Source: Prostheceraeus crozeri (Eukaryota; Platyhelminthes; Polycladida; Euryleptidae). Taken from it: a stretch of DNA of 64,000 nucleotides. Positions 1 to 13,100 of the stretch are shown piece by piece. The notes beneath the pieces were generated by a model. The model had not been told where the DNA came from and ran no database searches. It saw only the letters and a program-made list of their open reading frames with translations. The position numbers and the translations under genes are program-made. Within the stretch, counting starts at the first letter, position 1. Every line of letters begins with the position of its first letter. The stretch covers positions 310,001-374,000 of the forward strand of contig CAJQUW010006967.1 in the NCBI GenBank assembly GCA_907163375.1. The letters are read 5' to 3'.

Positions 1-2089
1 CTTAATGAAAAAGGTGTTGGGTTTTATGGATGTTATACGCTAATTTAATATTGAGTCTACTTTATGAACTTTTTTCTCAATTTCTTAGTGAGACTCACTC
101 ATGTAAGGTAATTTCCACCATATAGATATGTTCGCTTCTTCAGGGCTACAGTTTATCTTTCATAGACAATATTTTTCATAATTGCGATCATCCTACGTAC
201 AACCAAACTTATAACAGCCATATTTTCCGTCTGTTGGACTTACATGAGTGAGTTTCATGTATCATGTTTGATGTTTTGATTCATGTTTTCTTCAATCACA
301 TAATTTTGTAATTGGTTGATGATATTTTGAAGTGTTTTCTATTTTGTTGTTAGTTCGCAGCACTTATTGCGACGTAGCAGAAATGCGCAACGGCTATGAA
401 TTGAAACGCAAACCCAATCCCGAACCAGATTTTTGAACACACCCCGAAAATTTAGCAATGCTAAAGAACCCGGGCTTGCAAGCCAAAAAATCGCATTACT
501 TCGACCGTGGAGGATTTATTTCTAAATATTAAGGCTTCAAGCTTTCTGAAGTGCACAAATATAGTGGCACCATTAATTCGATTAATTTAAATGGATATCC
601 CATAAGTCGATATAAATCGAACCCAATACGGCCGTAGTCAGTAATGACAATAATGATACATAATAAACAAATATTTCTCAGCTACATCTCTATAATTCTC
701 ATGCCATATTGGAACAATTAATAATATATTCATTATTATCGCCTCTTAGGATTGCAATTTAGCTTCATGTTTCATTAGGTTATATTTTATGAAACAGATA
801 TAAGCACACACATTGAACACTTTTTTCCTACAATCATCACTCAAATAAATAAAATGTCGCCGGGACTTTTCGATCAGTCATTGAATGACACATGTGATAT
901 AGTGTGATGATGTTTTTTATGCGGAGATGTTCAAAGAAATGCGAAGATTTTGAAGATTATTTAAATAAATTGCAGCATATTAAACAGGGGTTCATTCTAA
1001 AATGAAGTGAATAATCGAAGATTTCTTGGCCTCCGATTTCAAGCTGGAGAAATGCGTATTCTGCAAATCGACATTACCAGTTGCATGTGTGTCTCATTAT
1101 ACTCTTGATAGATAATAGGAGCGATGTTTCAAAATGATGAACGTACAGAACGTTTTGAAGGATTTCCTTCTTTGTCATCCTATCGCTGCTGTATTTTGCA
1201 AATTCAATATTGCTTTAGTGCACATGATCTTTAGACAAAGTGCGACAATCCAGATCACAAAGTGACTTAATAAATACAAATACGAACCAGAAAGCAAGAA
1301 AATTGTCCCAATTAAGCTCCCCCCGGAGTGTGTCATGATTTTCATGCAATTTCCATTCTAGGACTTTCTATGGTGAATATTGACACTTTGTTCTTTCCGC
1401 TGTTATTCTTCTTTAACAACCTTCTTAAATAAATGCTGCTGTGCAACTAGAGCTGATGACTGTGCAGAGTGCGAATCATTTGTACTAGAATTCAGTTCTA
1501 GCGATATCTTGTCTTCCGTTTTGCTCAATGTTTTGAGCGATAAGGCCGCCTTAATCTATTATTTCATCTAATTTTAGTATTTTGGTGTCTACATGTAGGT
1601 GTACAACATGTGCTATCAAGGCCTGACATGCAAATAACTGAAGAATACTAAAAGTTGAGTCAAGTTGATATTGACGATTGTCAATCACAACCATCCGTGT
1701 CTTAAGTTACTTCGGCTTCTATACAGGAAATTGACTCATTCAATTGAAAAGTTGAACAGCGTGATTAAGTGTGCGGCCTACAAGTTGGTAAGATAAGATA
1801 TTAGACACGATGTAGGCACATGACATCCAGACACCGGCAATGATTTATTTTGGCAAGAAATTGTTCATCAACTATAATTATCAATATTCATCATTTTTCT
1901 AGAATCAGCCTTGACAAGCATGCGTTTTTCGATTTCCTCATGTAAAAGTACACCGGTGAGTGGAATTTCTGTTTGCGGAATGTTCTCTCGATAATGAACA
2001 TGAATGCGTGCGCTCTTCCCACAGATAACCAAAAATGCGCTCTCATCCCTTCCAAACTAATATATACGCCAGTTCACGATAGTCCGTGA
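1..2089. other. Intron or flank of ACOT9, no feature recognised
   Basis: AT-rich sequence without convincing exon, terminal repeat or RNA gene. By position it is intronic to ACOT9, since the exon at 4071 is internal. Confidence 0.4.
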
Positions 2090-2222
2090 ATGCTACAGAT
2101 GCCCCAGAATCTTCCAAGAACAGAACGCCCGTCCATGTGTGTTGCGAACACTAAAGCGGTCGAAGAGCCGACGCGGAATGCCACGTCCGCCGACGGATGT
2201 GCACCGAACAGCTCGACTTTCA

Positions 2223-4003
2223 AAGAAAGTGCCCGGAGAATAGTACGACCGTCAAAGAATGTGTACGGCGAATAGTGTGCACGTCCTAGAATGTTCTCGG
2301 CGAATAGTGCGCACGTCCTAGAATGTTCTCGGCGAATAGTGCGCACGTCCTAGAATGTGTTCGGAGAATAGTGCGCACGTCCTAGAATGTTCTCGGCGAA
2401 TAGTGCGCACGTCCTAGAATGTGCTCGGAGAATAGTGCGCACGTCCTAGAATGTGTTCGCAGAATAGTGCGCACGTCCTAGAATGTGTTCGGCGAATAGT
2501 GCGCACGTCCTAGAATGTGTTCGCAGAATAGTGTGCACGTCCTAGAATGTGCTCGGAGAATAGTGAGCACGTCCTAGAATGTGCCCGGAGAATAGTGCGC
2601 ACGTCCTAGAATGTGCCCGGAGAATAGTGCGCACGTCCTAGAATGTGTTCGGAGAATAGTGCGCACGTCCTAGAATGTGCTCGGAGAATAGTGCGCACGT
2701 CCTAGAATGTGTTCGCAGAATAGTGCGCACGTCCTAGAATGTGCTCGGAGAATAGTGCGCACGTCCTAGAATGTGCTCGGAGAATAGTGCGCACGTCCTA
2801 GAATGTATCCGCAGAATAGTGCGCACGTCCTAAAATGTGCTCGGAGAATAGTGCGCACGTCCTAGAATGTGTTCGCAGAATAGTGCGCACGTCCTAGAAT
2901 GTGTTCGGCGAATAGTGCGCACGTCCTAGAATGTGTTCGGAGAATAGTGCGCACGTCCTAGAATGTGCTCGGAGAATAGTGAGCACGTCCTAGAATGTGC
3001 CCGGAGAATAGTGCGCACGTCCTAGAATGTGTTCGCAGAATAGTGCGCACGTCCTAGAATGTGCTCGGAGAATAGTGTGCACGTCCTAGAATGTGCTCGG
3101 AGAATAGTGAGCACGTCCTAGAATGTGCCCGGAGAATAGTGCGCACGTCCTAGAATGTGTTCGCAGAATAGTGCGCACGTCCTAGAATGTGCTCGGAGAA
3201 TAGTGCGCACGTCCTAGAATGTGTTCGCAGAATAGTGCGCACGTCCTAGAATGTGCTCGGAGAATAGTGCGCACGTCCTAGAATGTGCTCGGAGAATAGT
3301 GCGCACGTCCTAGAATGTGATCGGAGAATAGTGCGCACGTCCTAGAATGTGTTCGGAGAATAGTGCGCACGTCCTAGAATGTGTTCGGAGAATAGTGCGC
3401 ACGTCCTAGAATGTGCTCGGAGAATAGTGCGCACGTCCTAGAATGTGCTCGGAGAATAGTGCGCACGTCCTAGAATGTGTTCGCAGAATAGTGCGCACGT
3501 CCTAGAATGTGCCCGGAGAATAGTGAGCACGTCCTAGAATGTGTTCGGAGAATAGTGCGCACGTCCTAGAATGTGATCGGAGAATAGTGAGCACGTCCTA
3601 GAATGTGCTCGGAGAATAGTGCGCACGTCCTAGAATGTGTTCGGAGAATAGTGTGCACGTCCTAGAATGTGTTCGCAGAATAGTGCGCACGTCCTAGAAT
3701 GTGTTCGCAGAATAGTGCGCACGTCCTAGAATGTGTTCGCAGAATAGTGCGCACGTCCGAGAATGTTCTCGGCGAATAGTGCGCACGTCCTAGAGTGTTC
3801 TCGGAGAATAGTGAGCACGTCCTAGAATATGCCCGGAGAATAGTGCGCACGTCCTAGAATGTGTTCGCAGAATACATCGCACGTCCTAGAATGTGTTCGC
3901 AGAATAGTGCGCACGTCCTAGAATGTTCTCGGAGAATAGTGCGCACGTCCTAGAATGTGTTCGCAGAATAGTACGACCGTCCAAGAATGTAGTCGGCGAA
4001 TAG
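2223..4003. repeat. 32-bp minisatellite array, about 55 units
   Basis: Units of exactly 32 bp (for example GCGCACGTCC recurs at 2341 and 2373) with core GTGCGCACGTCCTAGAATGT and a variable end (GTTCGGA, GCTCGGA, GTTCGCA, GCCCGGA). Each unit holds the 8-bp palindrome GTGCGCAC and three to four CpG. Both outermost units share a variant, GAATAGTACGACCGTC, not seen inside. A more degenerate CpG-rich stretch precedes it from about 2090. It lies in an ACOT9 intron, ending about 65 bp before exon a. Confidence 0.95.
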
Positions 4004-4070
4004 ACAATGCCGCTTTTTTAGGTTTCCATATTTGATGAATACATGCATAATTGTTTATTTTTTATTTCAG

Positions 4071-4156
4071 CAAGCCAATCTGTACAACAAGATATTCGGC
4101 GGCTTCTTAATGCGCTCATCATTTGAGCTGGCGTGGATGAACGGATTTGTCTTTTC
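4071..4156 (+). CDS. ACOT9: ACOT9 exon a (hotdog helix)
   Basis: Preceded by a pyrimidine-rich tract and TTTCAG, followed by GTAAGT. It starts in phase 0 and ends in phase 2. It encodes NKIFGGFLMR and FELAW, the GGFLMR segment being the signature of the ACOT9 C-terminal hotdog domain. The acceptor lies only about 65 bp after the end of the 32-bp minisatellite array. Confidence 0.88.
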
Positions 4157-7100
4157 GTAAGTTATCATGATGATTTTAGTTCGGCCAACCATGTGTTTGC
4201 ATAGTTCATGGGAGTATCTAAAGGCAGTAACGGCACTCCCGAGACTTGTGTTGCAACATTATAAAGCAGCGCACGTGTCAATGTGTTTAATGAAGCATCA
4301 GCTTCGGTACAGCTCGCGAAAATTGAACGCCATGTTGGCATAATTAGATGAGTGGGAAAATTAATGATGGCGGAGACTTTTTAGGCTGTTGAAAGAGAAA
4401 TGAATTTTAAGGAACGCCCATGTATAGAATTGAATACTTGATGGATACTTGGAGTTTTTTACTGAATTTCCCAACATTCCTGTTCAATTCCATATGTACA
4501 ATTTTGGTGCAAAGATAAAAAAAATGAAACTTTAAGTCACTACTTCCCCTTGCTGGGGGCTTGGACGGTGCTGACTTAGTTAGACTTTTCTGGAGCTTTG
4601 TGGAACTTTTACTCCGGATGCCCTTCCTGCCGACATCCAATGACGCTCTCCGGGTTCGACCTCTGGATCAGAAGATCAGTAGGCCAAGCACTTAACCACT
4701 GTGCCACGGAGACCACACGATAAAGATCGTAAAACTATTTGTCAGCCGAATGTAGAAGTAGATAACAATAAAATCTTTAGAGCGGAAATGTAGCTCATGC
4801 AATTCACAATAACAGCACAAAAATCGCACGCTTTTTCTCTTGAAAGCACCTGTGAGCGACTGCATCATTGGGCTAGAATCAGTCGCATGTGCAATTCTAA
4901 AGGAATTCAAAAGGAATTCTCAAGCAATTCAAAAGGAATGAATATTCGCTAGCAAGTATCCCAATTAAGAGCCCCGAACTGGATAGAAATATTTCTAAAA
5001 ATATCAAATTTTTAAATATCTCAAACCCGATAGTACATTGTACATCATTCACGCAATCCACGTTACCCGCAGACCTACCAACACAGGGTAATAGCGATGC
5101 AACTGATTTCCAGTAAGTTCTGGTTCAACACCGATGACGAAATCATTTCGAATCTCATTCATGAGCCTCAATCCTGGTAGCACGAACATATAAAGCAAAA
5201 AACAGGGGTCGTAGCCGTCATGTTTTCACGGTTTTCGTTATTTTTCAACTTGTCAGACTTTCTTCATAATGAAGATTAATAAAAGTTGGTGGCAATGAGA
5301 ATATATGAAGTATTCTTTTATGTAAATATAACCGCTGCTATCCGAGTTACTCCATTTAAAAATGCATACAATAATGGAAGTAAACTTACAATTTAAATAA
5401 GTCAAAAACAAAATTGTTCTTTATCACCAGATATTAATGATACCAAGAGAAATCCGAAACAGCAAACAGACTTTCCTATCATGCATCAAGCAGTCTGTCC
5501 TTCTCTATGCAGCACGATAATCTGATGCATCAGTCGACCTTTTATGGATATTTTTGTTCGGTTTCGTCTTCTTGCGCGCTTTTACTTTGGCAAAAGATGA
5601 AAATTGCGCGAAAAAGCGATAAACATTCGGTGATAAGTGCTGGCTGACTGTTTCCTGTTTTTCAATAGCTTCGATTTCCTCCTATTAGAATTTCAAATTA
5701 TCAGTTTTAGCATGCAAACTTAAATAGCAAGCTCGTTATCAGGATTGCTTCACCTTTCAGTGGCCAACTACCGAGAATACTGAATGTGGATGACATTTCT
5801 TTTTGGTGCCCAGTTCCAATCGGATCTTTGTTGTTTTTGTCCTCACAGGTAAGTGGTGAAATATATAAATGTTAATAATTCCGAGGACAATACCATTTTC
5901 TGTACCAATTGAAAGTGCAAACTGATTATAATCGTAAACAATTTCAAAATATGCTTCCTTTATCTTACAATTATGAATAAACTTATTCAATTGAGTAGAT
6001 TGAATAGCCGCTGTAAGAGCTGGTGTATTATTGTTCATGGAAAAAGAAAATATCTGGATTTAATGCAGGCCTTATGTCATGCAAAAGTGCCACGTTACAG
6101 GACAAACCCACAGAGTTTCGGTGCCGGTTCTAATCGACGCGGTGTGGTATGTTCTACCTCAGGGGACCGCAATCTCAAAACCCGATTTTTGGGTAGGAAG
6201 ATATATGTGAAATATTTTCGCTGACGTCCCCCCCCATATTGCGCCAATGAGGCTTCAGTGGTGTGATAATGTGAGTACACAATCGGAAAGTAGCATTTCA
6301 TAGCAGATTCTTGAAAATACATTCTCAATTATGCTTTTTTCATGACTTTTCAATGTTTTGATTTGTAATGCTGTATTCTCAAACATTTACAAATAGAGCG
6401 TCGTATCAGTTAATAGGGAAGTGATAATTTTAGTGTCTAACAAAGCTAAGTGCCTCATGATGGAAATTATCAAGTTTATATTGAAACCAACAGTGGCGTC
6501 TTCTCCGTACCTGCGAGGCCTTCTGCGCATCCTCAAAAATTTTCCAACAATTATAAAAAAGAAAAGTGTCATCGTTCATTTAAATTCGATAGCTTCTCGT
6601 GATAGCTGTGCACAGCTTTCCGTCTCAAAATCAGACGCTTAATCTCAGAGCTAACAGTTTTGCAGCACGTGCTCGAATCACAGCTGTTTTCTTCGAACAA
6701 TCAGACACACAAGCTAGTCGTGTGTTCAGACGGAGCACTGGTGTTCGGACAGCGAAAGAGAGTTGTGTGTGTGTGAGGCAGTAAGCGCACACACCCGCGA
6801 AAATATTGGCTTTCCCGATAGACATAATGCTTTGCCTTCTCCAATTTTTGCAATGAAATTCTGGGCAATTTTTATTCAAGGCGCGGTACCTAAATATAGT
6901 AAGGGAAGTGCAACCCAATTGTTCCCGGATTCGCATAATGTCAGAGAGGCCACTACGGCGACAGTGGCAGATGGATGACGTTCAGACAAGACTGCGATCA
7001 GATGATGAGCGTTAATGAATGCAGAGTAATGCATCTGACTCGAACACCCAGATTCGGTAGAATTCCATAATTTGTTTTTACGTGATTGATGTGACGCTAT

Positions 7101-10100
7101 GTTGAGTACTGCAGATGAGATCATAACCACGCCTTTCGTCCGAAGGGAATATACTGAAAAGATGACAGTCGGCAAGCAAGGTAGGTCAACACCTGATATA
7201 AAATGAAAGTAGTCACTGAGAAAGAAATAAGAAATACACAAGACATTTTAATGCATCAAAATTTCAAACATGTGAGCGGCTGACCGGTCGTGAGAAACAC
7301 AGGAAACTGTTGGCCTTGCCTCCTTTTTTCTCGAGATAATGTGGTCTCAGCTCCTTGAGTAAGGCGGTTAAGCGACATGAGCAATCACTTCTCATGTGCA
7401 CATTCACTTGGCCTTAAATAATGTTCGGGATGTTGTTATTAAAAATTCATTTAAATTCATGAAAATTAATGTAACATAAAGTGTTTGATATAGAAATAGT
7501 ATTCCAATGCCGAGTGAAGGCCTATGCCTGGTCTGGGAGCACGCGACGCCACTGGAAACCAATGGTCTAGAAATTGAAGACAATATGAGACAAACAATCA
7601 TGTCATCTAGACTAACTGCAAACTTGCAATCACTGAATTTGAGAAAGTCTCAACATATTCAGAATCGAATGCAATTTTCGATTAATCGTGCACTGAGTCG
7701 CACGATTCAGAATCGCTCTCGCCACTGCTTGTGCAACGATTTAGCTGTAGACAGTTGAATTCTTGATCTCCCTGAGGCTTGGTAAGTCTCCGAGGTATTG
7801 AGACACTAGCCGATCTGAATGTGTGAGATCGTGTCCAAAAAAAGATCTACTAGGCGCTGCACCTCTGATAGCATGGAAACGGCGACTAAGTGCAGTGCAT
7901 AATCGTCCATTGAACTAAACAATAAAGGTATGCTCGTAGTTATGAAACGCCACTGGATTGCCGAATGATATTGCACTAATTATAGTCTATATTTTGATAA
8001 TGGAAGTCACATAATTAGCGCGTCTCACACTCCAATCAGTGCATTTAATGTTATCAACATCAGATTCGGCAATTTATGGAGCTTCCTCCACCGTCAAGCA
8101 CTGAGTCATGACTTAACACGGTCAAATTTTTCCCACGCCGTAAGTGACCATGAGAAAGAAACAGGAAATACAACTACTGCACCGTTTATTCCAAGAAATG
8201 AGCTGCACACTGTGTGCATTAAGAGTGGAAACCAGCACGCCTTGTCGACAATGAATGAATCTGTAATGCAGCAAGAAACCTGCTGATAGATGATTCTTCA
8301 GCTGTTCCTCGTTTATAAGTTTGGTTGTTTTTCGTCTCGCCAAATACCTCTCATCATAGGTATGTTGGAATAACAACCTTTTCCAGATTCTTTTGTTTCC
8401 TTATGTCCTCAAAAATTCAAGAAATTTTATTTTCGGTTGGGTTCTGCTATGTTTCCTCAGGCTTGGATAGGATCGTGCATTCGACGTGGTTGGTCTGGCC
8501 CCGCCATGTGGTGTAGGTTGGAGGTTATGGGCCGAAACATTGCTTCATGCAGCCACATGGTTCCTCCCTGATAACTCCATACATAGCAATCTTAATTTGG
8601 TTTCTTAATTTTCACCATTTGTTATTTTTAGTTAGCTTCTCGTCAAGTCCATGACGAACTCTCATTTTAGTTCTTAGATTGTAAAATAAAAATTGATTAC
8701 AAGTTTTAATTTTTTCCCTTCAAAAGTTGGATCGGCCAGCTTTTATATGTATTTCATTTCCTACTCTGTAATGGGGTAGGTTACTCTACGTAGTTAATAT
8801 TAATTTATATTCATTCGTTCTTGACTTTAAGTCACCTAGTTACTAGGGTAGTTGTTTAACCTTGGTATCTTCCGTTTCCTGGATCCTTCGAATTTTTACC
8901 GTTTCGTGTTTTTTGATTTAATTAATTGATAATTTTCCGTATTGCTAGTGTTACTCATTTTGGAAGAATGTTATGAGGAAAATGGTGCATTTTAACAAAC
9001 GCCACACTTGAAAGTAGGCGATTGTAAATGAACGCCGCGGCGTTAATTAGAGGAAATGTGGTAATCGAAATCTATCCGAAAATGAAAGATAGGTCTATTT
9101 TATATTCAAATAAATGATGCTTAAGCATTGCAGAATAGGAATTTTTCTCCATATGCTTTTGAAGCTAGATTATGCTGTATAGGCTTTTCCACTGTTTATA
9201 ATGTATATTTCAAATCATTCTTGACACATATTTTCATCACATAACGTAGCCATTGTTTCCTTGTTAACATGCATGGATAATACAGGGTGTCGACAATCCG
9301 AGAAAAATCCGGGAATTCGAAAACGACCCTGGAAAACCCTTGAAAATGGTGATGACCCTCAGGAAATTTTTAGGGATTCCTGAAAATTACAAAGTTAGAA
9401 CAAATGTAGTTGGATAAAATGAAAAACTGAACGACATTGCTTTTTATGCATTGAACATTACTTCAATAATTGAAGTATACGGCTTAATGACAATAATGTA
9501 CTGGTCTTATTGCAGGTATGAAATTCATTTTCAGCAAATTTTTCCGAGCAATTTTCAAGGATATTACATTATTCTTCAAAACGAACGTGTTGTCTATCGT
9601 GATTCTATAAAACTGTTTCATTGTATAATTTCAGGGATTTTCCATAATGCCATCTTACCAGTATTGATGGGTTTTGTGTATTTTAATTGCACATGGTATT
9701 GGGTTGATCCAATCACTTCTTGATTGTATATATCTTTGTTCATGAACTAATATCTACAATCAAGGAGTCCTTGGCTGATCTGAAGTTATAGTGCTCTCAT
9801 TTTCGTTTCACTCAAAGTCAGATGCACTTCAGAGGACTGTTACTGATGATGGCATTGCATTCCAAATGTTATTCCAGTCGGTTTACATCTATTTTCGATA
9901 GCATTTCTTCCGGATTAATAATAATATTCACCTGTGTAAGCAACTGAATTGTTCTTATCCGAAGTTATCAATGGTGGATATGCGATGTTGATATTCATAC
10001 TCGTATAAACTGCTTCATATTCTAAACAGTTCTACTCATTTGCTCCAACTTGAATAGTTTACACGGGAAGTCCAAACTATCTTAAGTACGTATGTAGGCT

Positions 10101-13100
10101 AAATATGTAGCTGATTTCCAATTTGATAACATGAATTTCATATGGATATCGATGACAGAACTTCTCATTACCATTGTAAATAGAGAAGTTTTGGGAATAT
10201 ATTAGATGCGTAACTTCTATTATTTATCAACAAGTTGTAAGGCAAATTTAGTACCCCCTGAAAAATATTGCTGATATCCGGGAAAATACCGGAATATGAA
10301 AATCGAAAGTCTGCCGACACCCTGTAGTGCTAGTCATTTAGATGGACCTTAAGAAGTAAGGCCTTTCAGAAGCTAAGCACGAGCAAGACGCGTAAACTTA
10401 AGAAATCTGATGATCCGTTTAATCGAAGTACTAGTTTCTAATAAGAACATTAATTAACTGACAATGATGTGCAGCATGAACTTTTGAGCAGTCGCTAATC
10501 GATAGTGATAGAAGTTTTAACTCTGCGATGAGTTTAGATATTTCTATTATTGAAGATTCATTAACTATAAGGTCTACGTGTTGTTTGATGTTGTGAGGAT
10601 TTCTTTCTAAACCAGGAATCAGCTACAGAGGTTGCGTTCTATTTCATACAAAGGCCCACAAAAACCCGGTTGATTTTCGCCAACCATGGCTTATGTTGGA
10701 AGCTGTTCCTTTATGAATCACTTTCTCACGGATGCTGCATGTGTATTAGTCATCATTTGCATGAACTTTCATCGTCGCCTACAGTATCTTGTGAATTGCG
10801 GTTATATCGCGAATTCCGGAATTATTCGTTTCTAAATTATGAAGAAATGATATAATCTCTCGAACTTCAAGCTACTTAGGGCACCACCGATAAGAATTTG
10901 CTGAATCCAAGTAGATCCATTCAGGGGCTGCATTATCTGCACGAGTCCAATCTGGTTGGCGAAAGTTTCGAGAGTGATCATCATTTCTAACATTGAGGGC
11001 GACTCCTTTATGGATGAAAGGCCAAGTGTATGATGATATGGTGAGACGTTGTATGATATACGGCACTGAAACATGGACCATGAAAGTCGGAGATCAGCAA
11101 AGAATGGTGACAGCAGAACGCAGAATGATCCGCTGCATGATGGGCGCACCTTTGAATGACAGGTTCGCTTCTTCCATGCTTCTCCAGCTTCTTGGAATAT
11201 AAGACATCAAGACCGTCTTGAAGATAAACCGTCTTAGATGGTTCGGGCATGTTCTCAGGAAGTCAGAGGACAACTGTGTCAGGAAGGCGAATGACATGGA
11301 CCCGCCGTGGCCAACGCCGAGAGGCCGCCCTGAGAAGACGTGACGCGAAACGGTGCTTGCTCATTGCAAGGAGCTTGGCCTGAAAGAGAGTGATGCTGCC
11401 AACCGTGAATTGTGAAGAAAATCCATTGGGAAAAACCGTCCTCCCCTACGAAGAACGGATAATGGACGCAAAATGAAAAAGTAATAGTAAGTAAAGTAAA
11501 TATCCATGAATGATAAAGAAAATTTGAACGAATATAAGATCAGCACATAGTGATAGAAGTTTTAACTCTGGGATGAGTTTAGATATTTCTATTATTGAAG
11601 ATTCATTAACTATGTTAGGAATTAGCACACATATACACAGCAGCAGTTACATGCAATAACAGAAAAGTCCGGTGTTATGCGCTGTGCGAACCGTAATTGA
11701 TACTCGTTTATTTCAAGTCTCTTCACACATATATCAAACATTAAATTGACGTATATAAACAAATGTCAAGAGTTCATGTATCAACATCCATAACAACTAT
11801 AAGGTCTACGTGTTGTTTGATGTTGTGAGGATTTCTTTCTAAACCAGGAATCAGCTACAGAGGTTGCGGTCTGTTTCATACAAAGGCCCACAAAAACCCG
11901 GTTGATTTTCGCCAACCCTGGCTTATGTTGGAAGCTGTTCCTTTATGAATCACTTTCCCACGGATGCTGCATGTATATTAGTCATCATTTGCATGAACTT
12001 TCATCGTATAATAAAGGATTAGCATGGAGCATGTCATAACGATACGGAGGCCTTCCAGCTCACCAGAACATGAAGAAATCAATATAAGTACTCAAAATTT
12101 CAATTGAGCAGGTTGACAACCACTCAAGTTTCGTACCGGTCTGTATAAATACTACAACAGCGGAACTAGTAAAGGTAGCGGTTTGACTAGGAGATGTGTT
12201 CGCCATTATCACACGATACCCATTATCAAGGAATAGCTCTTGAACTTGATATGTAGCTCACTTTGACTGAACAATATATTACCTGGGGCCTACATTCAAG
12301 TTTCCCTTGAATTCTTTTCCTCTCTTAAGAACCCTATCTCTGCCCACCGCTTTTATTTAGTGCGGCTCGATTCCATGTTTGTACAATGTGCATGCATATA
12401 TAGATCTATTAGACTATGCCAAGTTACAGAAATGAGTCTACAATTGCTTGATTAGATACTTATCCCCCTCCCAACGTTTTCAAATTTGTCTAAAATCTGT
12501 AAAAATATTAAAATTTGACTTATATACAAAACTTAAGGCACACGTAGTTGAGTATATCTTCCACCCACATGCAATTTCTGTGTAAGTCGAACTAGTGCTT
12601 TTCGAAATAGAGATGATAACGTGAAGTACAGCGATGTCTGCAGCTTGATCTGACTTCGTCTGTTCGACGCATTATTGTTACTCGTGTGTGGATTGTTCTC
12701 TCTTCCTCTTCGTCTCATCCTCTGCTATTTGAAATCTTGCCACGACCACTACCTTGCCATTACCTACCAAAAGATGAAGACATTTTTTAGCAATATACCG
12801 CCTTCTTCAATTAGTGTAGTTCGCAAGTTTTCCGTAAGCTATGGACGATTATTTGAAAATCTTGCTCGAATTCCACAAAATTCAGTGCTATACTAAATGC
12901 CGTGCTGGTGAATGATGAGATAGACTTACCGACAAATAATAATGCGCATTATTGTCAATTAATCACTTAGCTTATCTATTGGGGACTAAGTTTAGCAATA
13001 TTTGGTACAATTCTTCCAAAAATTTGTTATTAGAAATAATGAACCCTGGTAGCTACTTCGGATTAAATTCAGAAGTGAAATTTGAAAAATTACTGAAATA

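Noticed and set aside
2223-4003. CRISPR-like array
   Set aside because: Units are contiguous 32-bp tandem repeats without unique spacers, in an intron of an animal gene.
9451-9723. 90-codon open frame as a gene
   Set aside because: It lies inside a non-autonomous transposon, lacks known motifs, and has the composition of AT-rich chance sequence.
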